A stretch of DNA of 64,000 bases from Agromyces sp. LHK192. Its GTDB lineage: Bacteria; Actinomycetota; Actinomycetes; Actinomycetales; Microbacteriaceae. Location: NCBI RefSeq assembly GCF_004006235.1, contig NZ_CP034753.1:434001-498000 (forward strand), in the 5' to 3' direction. Below, piece after piece: positions 37,535 through 44,111 of this stretch (its first letter is position 1; every line of letters begins with the position of its first letter). The position numbers and the translations under genes are program-made. The notes below the pieces were generated by a model. It saw nothing but the letters and a program-made list of their open reading frames with translations. It had not been told where the DNA came from and searched no databases.

Positions 37535-38554
37535 TCAGTCCTGCGGCGGCGTGGCGGTCGACGAGCGCACGCGGAGCTCGAACGGGAGGGCGATGTCGTC
37601 GGGCTCGGGCACGCCTCGGCCGGGTTCGAGTTCGTCCATGAGCAGCGCGACGGCGTGCTCGCCCTGGCCGCGCGGGAACTGGGCGACCGTCGTCAATCCG
37701 AAGAAGTCCGACAGGTCGTGGTCGTCGATGCCCACGACCGACAGGTCGCGCGGCACGTCGAGCCCGAGGTCGCGGGCGGCGAGGATCGTACCCATCGCCA
37801 TCTCGTCGGATGCCGCGAAGATCGCCGTCGGGCGGCCATGCGGCGCGCCGAGCAGCTGCTTCGCGGCGTGGTAGCCGCCGCGGACCGTGAAGTCCGCCGG
37901 GGCGAAGTACCGAGGCTCGACCTCGATGCCCGCGTCGCCGAGGGCGGCCTCGTAGCCCAGTCGGCGACTCGTGGGCAGGTGGAAGTCGAGGTCGAACTCG
38001 AGGTCGCCGCCGATGTGCGCGATGCGACGGTGCCCGAGCGCCAGGAGGTGCTCGGTCGCCAGTCGCGCGACCGCGACGTCGTCGATCGTCAGCGTGTGCA
38101 CGCCGGGGATCGGCCCGCCCACGCCGACGAGCGGCTTGCCGAGGTCGTGCAGTCGCCGCACCTCGGACTCCGTGAGTTCGAGCGACACGGCGAGGACGGC
38201 GTCGACGCGCTGCCGCAGCAGGAAGTGCTCGAACACGCTCGCGCGCTCCTGCCCATCGCCCGAGAGGTTGTAGAGGGTGAGGTCGTAGCCGCGCCGGAGC
38301 AGCGCCTGCTGGGCACCCTCGAGCACCGACGAGAAGTACCAGCGGTTCAGGAACGGGATCACGACGCCGACGTTGCGGGTCCGTCCCGACGCCAGGCTCG
38401 ACGCGTTCGACGAGACGACGTAGCCCAGGCGAGCCGCGGCCTCCTCGACCTTCGCCTTCGACGCGGGGGAGACGTGGCCGCGCCCGGAGAGCGCGCGGGA
38501 CACCGTGGCGGTCGACACACCCGCCAGTCGTGCCACCTCTTCGATGCCCGCCAT
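37535..38554 (-). CDS. LacI-family transcriptional repressor
   Basis: 339 residues. Residues 1-~55 are the LacI helix-turn-helix and hinge (MAGIEEVARLAGVSTATVSRALSGRGHVS...); residues ~60-335 are the periplasmic-binding-protein-like effector domain. Its sugar ligand and regulon are not stated by neighbours (MOSC only). It is the only LacI-type gene in the window and could bind the CGCTTGCA operators at 8.6 and 52 kb; this is a hypothesis. ATG 38554 is chosen at the conserved N-terminus, with TAGGAT on its strand 10 nt upstream. Confidence 0.9.
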   Translation of the reverse strand: MAGIEEVARLAGVSTATVSRALSGRGHVSPASKAKVEEAAARLGYVVSSNASSLASGRTRNVGVVIPFLNRWYFSSVLEGAQQALLRRGYDLTLYNLSGDGQERASVFEHFLLRQRVDAVLAVSLELTESEVRRLHDLGKPLVGVGGPIPGVHTLTIDDVAVARLATEHLLALGHRRIAHIGGDLEFDLDFHLPTSRRLGYEAALGDAGIEVEPRYFAPADFTVRGGYHAAKQLLGAPHGRPTAIFAASDEMAMGTILAARDLGLDVPRDLSVVGIDDHDLSDFFGLTTVAQFPRGQGEHAVALLMDELEPGRGVPEPDDIALPFELRVRSSTATPPQD

Positions 38555-38721
38555 GATCACCGAAATCCTAGCGTTCGGCGAGTCGCAGGACCTCGGGAAC
38601 ACGCCCGCCCCGCGTGGCATGTCCCCGGAACGGGGGCGATGCGGTAAGAATGGGCGCTCGGGGCTTGCCTGTCGGGGGGGTGCGGCTCGCCCGCCCGCAC
38701 CGTCAGAGAAGGAGAGCTCGC

Positions 38722-38886
38722 GTGAAGTGGGTCAAGCGCATCGTCGTCGCGCTCGTGGTCGTGTTCGCCCTGTTCTACCTCGTCACCCGGCCCGAGGACG
38801 CGGCGAACGCCGTGCAGGCCGCGGTCGATGCGGTGTGGAACGCGGTCTCGTCGATCGGCCGGTTCTTCAGTTCGCTCGCCAGCTGA
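38722..38886 (+). CDS. 54-residue single-pass membrane protein
   Basis: The start GTG 38722 has a strong RBS AAGGAG (38709-38714) 7 nt upstream. One transmembrane helix (IVVALVVVFALFYLV, residues ~7-21) is followed by an amphipathic helix (EDAANAVQAAVDAVWNAVSSIGRFFSSLAS). It lies 9 bp before the PH-domain gene, so it is likely a partner of that protein. Function unknown. Confidence 0.78.
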   Translation: MKWVKRIVVALVVVFALFYLVTRPEDAANAVQAAVDAVWNAVSSIGRFFSSLAS

Positions 38887-38895
38887 GCCGGGCCG

Positions 38896-39624
38896 ATGAG
38901 CCTCATCGACCCGAAGGTGCAGAAGCACCTCATCGCCGACCACGGCGAGGTGATCATCGACGAGGTCGAGAAGCACTGGACGGCGATGATCAAGCCGTTC
39001 CTCGAACTGCTGCTCGTGATCCCGGTGCTGCTGCTCATCCTCGTGCTCCCGAAGGAGCTGTACTTCCTGCCCCTGCTCGCGGCGCCGCTCATCCTCCTCC
39101 ACGCGTCGTGGCGCATCCTCGATGTGCGCATGGACCGGTTCGTCATCACGAACATGCGCGTGTTCCGGGTGCACGGCATCCTGTCGCAGCACATCGCGAC
39201 CATGCCGATCTCGCGCATCCTCGACATCTCGGTGCGCAAGCCGCTCATCGGCCGGATCCTCGGATACGGGCACTTCGTCTTCGAATCCGCGGCGCAGGAC
39301 CAGGGCCTGCGCGACATCCTGTACGTCGGCGACCCCGACGAGCGCGGGCTCACGATCCAGCGGGTCATCCAGCAGGCGGGCCTGCGCGGGCCGGCAGGTC
39401 AGCGCTCGGGCGGGTACGGCTCGGAGGCTGTTCAGCCGGCGCCGTCGACGACAGGAACGCAACCGCTCGATGTCGGATACGGCGGTCAGGAGCAGGACGA
39501 CGATGACGGCACGGGCACGAACGAGACCCTCCAGTTCGACCGGATCATCGGCGACCCCACCCGCGTCGACACCGTCGAGCGCGACTCGTGGACGCAGCCG
39601 ATCCCGACGCAGGACGGGCGCTAG
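38896..39624 (+). CDS. Membrane protein with bacterial PH (bPH_2) domain
   Basis: 242 residues. Two adjacent transmembrane helices (~37-75) precede a bPH_2/YdbT-like domain (ILDVRMDRFVITNMRVFRVHGILSQHIATMPISRILDI). The C-terminal ~75 residues are Gly/Gln/Asp-rich and probably disordered. The family is widespread in actinobacteria without a settled role. Translation is probably coupled to the upstream 54-residue protein. Confidence 0.85.
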   Translation: MSLIDPKVQKHLIADHGEVIIDEVEKHWTAMIKPFLELLLVIPVLLLILVLPKELYFLPLLAAPLILLHASWRILDVRMDRFVITNMRVFRVHGILSQHIATMPISRILDISVRKPLIGRILGYGHFVFESAAQDQGLRDILYVGDPDERGLTIQRVIQQAGLRGPAGQRSGGYGSEAVQPAPSTTGTQPLDVGYGGQEQDDDDGTGTNETLQFDRIIGDPTRVDTVERDSWTQPIPTQDGR

Positions 39625-39652
39625 ACCCGCCGCCCCGACCACCTCGGGCTGA

Positions 39653-39682
39653 TTTCGCGGTTCGAGGGTGGGCGGGTATCCT
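39653..39682 (+). promoter_or_regulatory. Promoter of tRNA-Tyr
   Basis: A TATCCT -10 box (39677-39682) has a weak -35-like TTTCGC (39653-39658) at 18 nt spacing. The tRNA begins 42 bp after the -10, leaving a ~35-nt 5' leader for processing. Confidence 0.5.
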
Positions 39683-39724
39683 TGTTCAGCCCCCGGTTGT
39701 GTGCAGAACTCGGTCGGGTGCGAT

Positions 39725-39809
39725 GGCGAGTTACCCAAGCGGCCAAAGGGATCTGACTGTAAATCAGACTGCATTGCATTCGGGGGTTCGAATCCCTCAC
39801 TCGCCACCA
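39725..39809 (+). tRNA. tRNA-Tyr (anticodon GTA)
   Basis: An 85-nt class II tRNA. The acceptor GGCGAG pairs with CTCGCC; the anticodon stem TCTGA/TCAGA encloses CTGTAAA with anticodon GTA at 39759-39761; a long variable arm follows; the T loop GGTTCGAATCC is intact; CCA (39807-39809) is encoded. It reads UAC/UAU. Confidence 0.97.
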
Positions 39810-39813
39810 TGAA

Positions 39814-39835
39814 GCCCCGGTTCGCCGGGGCTTTT
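39814..39835 (+). terminator. Intrinsic terminator of tRNA-Tyr
   Basis: GCCCCGG (39814-39820) and CCGGGGC (39825-39831) form a perfect 7-bp stem closed by a stable TTCG tetraloop and followed by TTTT. It is the clearest intrinsic terminator in the window. Confidence 0.88.
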
Positions 39836-39970
39836 CGCGTTCGCAGCGGTCGGATGCCCCGGATCGGACGGGTTCTCGGACCAGTTCCCCCGTTCAGGGG
39901 AAAATATCGGCTCGTCCGCGTACGCTTGAGCGACCGGTACCCCCCAACCTCACCGGCAGACGGAGCAACC

Positions 39971-41902
39971 GTGGACCCGGCCGAACTCGCACTCGACCCC
40001 GACGAACTGCGGCGACTCGACGAATGCGCGAAGGAGCCCATTCGCACGCCCGGGTCGATCCAGGCGCACGGCACCCTGCTGGGCGTGGACGCCACCGGGC
40101 TCATCTCGGTCGTGAGCGAGAATGCCGAGCACTGGCTCGGGCATCCGGTGCTCGACGTCGGCAACGACGAGCTCGAATACGCGGTGCGCACCGGACGCTC
40201 GATCGACCCGGTCCGCATCACGTGGGAGGGACTCGAGTCGGACGCGATCGTGCACCGTGCCGACGGCCTCACCATCGTGGAGATCGAGCCCGTTCCCGAC
40301 GGCGAGGAGTACGCGCGCACCGCGGTCGTCGGCGCCATCATGCGCGTGGCGACCATGAGCACGGCCGACGAACTCCGGCAGATGGCCGCCGCGGAGATCC
40401 GCGAGATCACCGGCTTCGACCGCGTGATGGTCTACCACTTCCACGAGGACGGGCACGGCGAGGTGGTCGCCGACGACCGGGCCGACGACCTCGAGCCCTA
40501 CCTCGGGCTGCACTTCCCCGCGTCCGACATCCCCCTGCAGGCGCGTGCGCTCTACATCTCCAAGGTCGGCCGGATGATCGCCAGCACGTCGGATCGCGGC
40601 ATCCCGCTGCTGTCGCTGGCCGACGACCCGAGGTCGATCGACCTGTCGAACGCCGAGCTGCGCAGCGTCTCGCCGTACCACCTCCAGTACATGCGCAACA
40701 TGGGTCAGGCCTCGACCTTCTCGCTCTCGATCGTCGAGGACGGCCGCCTGGTCGGCATGATCACGTGCGCGCACCGCACCGAGCGCCGGCTCCCCGTGCT
40801 GCTTCGCCGCGCGCTCGAGGTGCTCGCCCAGCAGATCTCGCTGCAGCTCGCCTCGATGCGCGAGATCTCGCGCCTTCGGCACGTCGTCGAGGTCCGCGAG
40901 CGCCGGGCCCGGCTGCTGGCTCCGCTCTACGGCTCGGACGACATCCACTCGGCGCTGCTGTCGGGTTCCGAGACCGTCCGCGACCTCGTCCCGGCCGACG
41001 GCGTCATCGTGCGCGTCGGCGGAACGGCCCGATCGGCCGGGGAAGTGCCGCCGCTCGGCGCGGTCCTCCGCGCGGTCGAGCGCCTCGGCGGCGGGGCGTT
41101 CGTGTCGGAGTGCCTGACCACCGACCGCCCCGACATCGCCGACCTGCTCCCGGGAGTGGCCGGCCTGCTGGTCGTGCCGCTGGTCGAGAGCGGCGACATG
41201 CTGGTCTTCTTCCGGGTGGAGGTCGCGCGCGAGATCGGCTGGCTCGGCGATCCCGGTCCGGCGCACCGGCCGGCGGGCGGCCTGTCGCCGCGCACCTCGT
41301 TCGCGGCATGGCGGTACACCGTCCGAGACCGCAGCGAGCCGTGGGGCACGGCGTTCGACGAGGCCGGCGAGCTCGGGCGCGAGCTCGAGGTCGCATTGCA
41401 GCGTCGCGCCGAAGCCCAGTTGGCCGAGCTCGCGATGCGCGACGCGCTCACCGGCCTGTACAACCGCCGCTACCTGGTGGAGCGCCTCGCGACGCGCGGG
41501 CCCGTCGGCGAAGCCGGCAAGGCGCTGCTCTTCGTCGACCTCGACGACTTCAAGGGGGTCAACGACCAGCACGGCCACGACGTCGGCGACGCGGTGATCC
41601 TCGAGGTCGCGAACCGCCTGGCGGCGCACTCGCGCGAGCAGGACGACGTGGTGCGCCTCGGCGGCGACGAGTTCGTCGTGCTGCTCGACGGCGTGATCGG
41701 CGAGGACGTCGAGGCGATCGCCGACCGCATGGTCCAGGCGATCGCGATGCCGATCGTCGCGGGTCGGGTGCTGCTGACCGTCACCGCCTCGTGCGGTGTC
41801 GTGATCGCGGCTCCCGGGTCACCGCGGATCGGCCTGCTCGAGGCCGCCGATGCCGCGATGTACCGGGCGAAGCACGCGGGGCGCAACCGCATCTCGCTGT
41901 AG
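39971..41902 (+). CDS. Bacteriophytochrome-diguanylate cyclase (PAS-GAF-PHY-GGDEF)
   Basis: 643 residues, cytosolic. The N-terminal PAS_2 domain has Cys19 (ECAKEPIRTPGSIQAHG), the expected biliverdin-attachment cysteine. The GAF domain carries PASDIPLQAR (Asp186), SPYHLQYMRNMG (His237) and His268 near the chromophore. The PHY domain has the tongue motif PRTSF (440-444). The C-terminal cyclase has RLGGDEF (GGDEF at 564-568) and an intact RxxD inhibitory site (REQD) five residues before it. Red/far-red light should therefore control c-di-GMP synthesis. No biliverdin-making haem oxygenase gene is in the window. GTG 39971 has GGAG at 39962-39965. Confidence 0.93.
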   Translation: MDPAELALDPDELRRLDECAKEPIRTPGSIQAHGTLLGVDATGLISVVSENAEHWLGHPVLDVGNDELEYAVRTGRSIDPVRITWEGLESDAIVHRADGLTIVEIEPVPDGEEYARTAVVGAIMRVATMSTADELRQMAAAEIREITGFDRVMVYHFHEDGHGEVVADDRADDLEPYLGLHFPASDIPLQARALYISKVGRMIASTSDRGIPLLSLADDPRSIDLSNAELRSVSPYHLQYMRNMGQASTFSLSIVEDGRLVGMITCAHRTERRLPVLLRRALEVLAQQISLQLASMREISRLRHVVEVRERRARLLAPLYGSDDIHSALLSGSETVRDLVPADGVIVRVGGTARSAGEVPPLGAVLRAVERLGGGAFVSECLTTDRPDIADLLPGVAGLLVVPLVESGDMLVFFRVEVAREIGWLGDPGPAHRPAGGLSPRTSFAAWRYTVRDRSEPWGTAFDEAGELGRELEVALQRRAEAQLAELAMRDALTGLYNRRYLVERLATRGPVGEAGKALLFVDLDDFKGVNDQHGHDVGDAVILEVANRLAAHSREQDDVVRLGGDEFVVLLDGVIGEDVEAIADRMVQAIAMPIVAGRVLLTVTASCGVVIAAPGSPRIGLLEAADAAMYRAKHAGRNRISL

Positions 41903-41910
41903 CGGCGAGC

Positions 41911-42204
41911 TCAACCGGCCTTCGGCTCCGGCACGATGCGCATGCCGGATGCCCCGTTCGCCGAGTCGATGAGCTCCTCGAGCCAGAGCCGGTTGATGTC
42001 GGACACCGCCCCGTCGAACTCGAAGCGCAGCGTCGCGGCGGGGTTGATCCACACCTGCTGACGTCCTCCGCCCTCGGACTCGACGGAGAGCGCGAAGCTC
42101 TCCTTGCGCCGGAGCTTCGCGAGCACGACGAATTCCACGTGCGCGAGCGTGCGGTCGGGGAGCTCGAAGGAGGCCGGAGGCGAGCCGTAATGCAGGTGTC
42201 CCAT
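41911..42204 (-). CDS. Paralogue A of a small actinobacterial family of unknown function
   Basis: 97 residues. It shares with the genes at 43431 and 43753 the pattern Y...F.DR.LAH...V..AKLRR.E.FA, then GR..VW, F-E-F and a C-terminal IVPEP. The predicted fold is beta-rich with one helix. Members are sometimes labelled 'ATP-dependent DNA ligase' in databases (from memory), but no ligase motif such as KxDG is present. The gene is leaderless: TAGGAT on its strand (42212-42217) is 7 nt before the ATG. Convergent with the bacteriophytochrome gene. Confidence 0.82.
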   Translation of the reverse strand: MGHLHYGSPPASFELPDRTLAHVEFVVLAKLRRKESFALSVESEGGGRQQVWINPAATLRFEFDGAVSDINRLWLEELIDSANGASGMRIVPEPKAG

Positions 42205-42211
42205 CGGATCG

Positions 42212-42232
42212 ATCCTAGTTGGGCGGTAGCCT
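42212..42232. promoter_or_regulatory. Divergent back-to-back leaderless promoters
   Basis: Only 34 bp separate the two start codons. The minus-strand -10 is TAGGAT (42212-42217), the plus-strand -10 is TAGCCT (42227-42232). The plus-strand -35 region would fall within the first codons of the minus-strand gene and vice versa, so the two transcripts should compete or be controlled together. Confidence 0.55.
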
Positions 42233-42238
42233 GAAACG

Positions 42239-42505
42239 GTGACCCTCGTGCATCGCTTGACCGTGGACGGCCGTGACTACTTCCTGCCGGACCCCGTGAC
42301 CGAACTCAAGACGCAGATCCTCGACGCGATCCGCCAGGGCGGCGGATACGTGAACATCCCGCCGCTGCGCGGCGGTCCGGGGATCGACATCCTGTTCTCG
42401 CCGGGCATGCCGGTGACCTGGTCGCAGATCGATGTCGGCGGCGACATCGGCGACCGGAGCGACGAGAAATCCGGCGGCAGCGCCGACGACGACTTCAACC
42501 TGTAG
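42239..42505 (+). CDS. Small protein of unknown function, divergent from paralogue A
   Basis: 88 residues. N-terminal HRLTVDGRDYFLPD, then a helix (VTELKTQILDAIRQGGGYVNI), a beta-rich middle, and an acidic tail. Not a member of the three-paralogue family and no domain recognised. GTG 42239 lies 6 nt after TAGCCT, so it is leaderless. It is convergent with the EAL gene (4 bp gap). Its divergence from a paralogue suggests a functional pair. Confidence 0.72.
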   Translation: MTLVHRLTVDGRDYFLPDPVTELKTQILDAIRQGGGYVNIPPLRGGPGIDILFSPGMPVTWSQIDVGGDIGDRSDEKSGGSADDDFNL

Positions 42506-42509
42506 GCCG

Positions 42510-43289
42510 TCAGGCCATGGTGAGCACGGGCTCGAGCTCCTCGGCGGTCACCGCCGGGGAGAAGTAGAAGCCCTGCGCGCGGTCGCATCCCCACGCGCGA
42601 GCCCGTTCGAGGTCTTCGGCGGTCTCGACGCCCTCGGCGACGACCAGCGCGTCACGGCCGTGCGCGATCTCGACGCAGGTCGCGACGAGCGCGTCGGTCT
42701 CGGGCCGGTCGTCGCGCATGAGCGAGCGGTCGATCTTGACCTCGGTGAACGGGATGTTGCGCAGCCCCTCGACCGACGTGAAACCGGCTCCGAAGTCGTC
42801 GATGGAGACCCCGACGCCGCCGTCGATGAGCGCCTGCATGGCCTCGTGCTCCTCGCACGAGTCCGTGAGCGCCGGAGTCTCGGTGATCTCGGCCGTGACC
42901 GTGCCCCGTGGCAGTCCGAGCCGGCGAACGAGGTCGAGCACCGCGCGCGCGAACTCGGGACGGAGCTCGGTCGGTGACACGTTGACGGCGAGTCCGACCC
43001 GAACGCCCTTTCGGCGCCATTCGACCAGTCTGCGGCCGGACTGCTCGAGGATCACCCGGCCGAGTTCGCCGATGAGACCGGCCCGCTCCGCGAGCGGGAT
43101 GAACCGATCGGGCATGATCATGCCGCGGTCGGGGTGTTGCCAGCGGCACAGGGCCTCGACCGCGACCGGGCGGCCCGAGTTCAGGTCGTACTCCGGTTGG
43201 AAGTAGGGAACCAACTCTCCGCGGCGCACGGCACGCCGCAGTTCCCTGGTGCCCCCGGTCGGCGTGTGGTTCGGATTCCGCCCCTGCAT
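42510..43289 (-). CDS. EAL-domain cyclic di-GMP phosphodiesterase
   Basis: 259 residues consisting of little more than an EAL domain. The catalytic set is complete: EAL within AVEALCRW, Asn in NVSPTEL, Glu in EITETPAL, DD in SIDDFGAGF, Lys in VKIDRSL, Glu in VAEGVET and QGFYFSPA. It should hydrolyse c-di-GMP to pGpG. No sensory or transmembrane domain is present, so control must be by expression or a partner. ATG 43289 is used; ATG 43337 would add 16 residues of low similarity. Confidence 0.9.
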   Translation of the reverse strand: MQGRNPNHTPTGGTRELRRAVRRGELVPYFQPEYDLNSGRPVAVEALCRWQHPDRGMIMPDRFIPLAERAGLIGELGRVILEQSGRRLVEWRRKGVRVGLAVNVSPTELRPEFARAVLDLVRRLGLPRGTVTAEITETPALTDSCEEHEAMQALIDGGVGVSIDDFGAGFTSVEGLRNIPFTEVKIDRSLMRDDRPETDALVATCVEIAHGRDALVVAEGVETAEDLERARAWGCDRAQGFYFSPAVTAEELEPVLTMA

Positions 43290-43417
43290 CGCTCCAGAAT
43301 CCCCCGTGTCAAGTCCCGCTGGCAAACCTCGCTTCATCTCAGATTCGGGGTGTATGCTCCGCGACCGGTCAGGTGAGTCGGCGTGTCGAGTCGACGGCCC
43401 AGCACGCGCGAAGCCGA

Positions 43418-43423
43418 TATCCT
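43418..43423 (+). promoter_or_regulatory. -10 box of leaderless paralogue B
   Basis: TATCCT lies 7 nt before ATG 43431, with no Shine-Dalgarno sequence. A second extended -10-like TGTATGCT occurs at 43350-43357. Confidence 0.5.
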
Positions 43424-43430
43424 TCCCGTG

Positions 43431-43742
43431 ATGGGCACTCTCACCTATGACTCCAAGCTGGTCGTCTCGTTCGACGACCGGGTGCTCGCGCACCTGCAGG
43501 CCGTGATCTGGGCGAAGCTGCGTCGCGGCGAGCCGTTCGCGTTCACCTGGACCGAGTCCTCGTCGGGCAGCGGGTTCGGGCGCACCTCGGTGTGGCTCGC
43601 GCCGTCGATCCCGGTCGCGTTCGAGTACTTCGGCGGGCGGGCGCCGCGCCTGAACCAGGCCTGGGTCGGCGTGCTGTCGCGGTCGGCGAACTCGGCGGGC
43701 GGGCTGACCATCGTTCCCGAGCCTCCGGACGCCGAAGGCTGA
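43431..43742 (+). CDS. Paralogue B of the small family of unknown function
   Basis: 103 residues. It carries the family core: DDRVLAHLQAVIWAKLRRGEPFAFTW, GRTSVWLAPSIPVAFEYFGG, LNQAWVGVLSRSANS and GGLTIVPEPP. No signal peptide or transmembrane segment. Leaderless. It is convergent with paralogue C, their stops being 10 bp apart, and divergent from the EAL gene. Confidence 0.82.
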   Translation: MGTLTYDSKLVVSFDDRVLAHLQAVIWAKLRRGEPFAFTWTESSSGSGFGRTSVWLAPSIPVAFEYFGGRAPRLNQAWVGVLSRSANSAGGLTIVPEPPDAEG

Positions 43743-43752
43743 TCCGCCGCGC

Positions 43753-44073
43753 TCAGTTCGCGTCGGGTGCGTCCTCCGTGCCGGGCTCCGGCACGAGCAC
43801 GAGCCCGCCGGGGGAGTTGGCCGCCTTCGTCAGCGCGCGGATCCACGCCGGGTCGAGGGCGATGTCGCGGCCGTCGAAGAACTCGAACACGATCGGGATG
43901 TCCGGCGAGAGCCAGATCGAGTTGCGCCCGCTGCCCTGCTCGACCGGCGTCTCCCACGAGAACGCGAACGACTCGCCCCGCCGCAGCTTCGCGAGGATGA
44001 CGCTGCGGAGGTGCGCGAGCGGCCGGTCCTCGATCTGCACGGTCCGGATGAAGCGATAGGTCAGGATGCCCAC
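43753..44073 (-). CDS. Paralogue C of the small family of unknown function
   Basis: 106 residues. Family core: EDRPLAHLRSVILAKLRRGESFAFSW, GRNSIWLSPDIPIVFEFFDG, AWIRALTKAANS, GGLVLVPEPG. The acidic tail differs from the other two. GTG 44073 is preceded on its strand by CATGCT with 6 nt spacing, a weak leaderless promoter. The long minus-strand reading frame running upstream through the ATPase gene is a shadow; the true gene begins here. Confidence 0.82.
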   Translation of the reverse strand: MGILTYRFIRTVQIEDRPLAHLRSVILAKLRRGESFAFSWETPVEQGSGRNSIWLSPDIPIVFEFFDGRDIALDPAWIRALTKAANSPGGLVLVPEPGTEDAPDAN

Positions 44074-44111
44074 CGCATCAGCATGCCATGTCGGCCGCGG
44101 CCGAACGCGCG

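Noticed and set aside
42510-43493. Longer EAL protein starting at 43493
   Set aside because: The extra N-terminal residues have no similarity and overlap the start of paralogue B on the other strand; the EAL domain begins just after ATG 43289.
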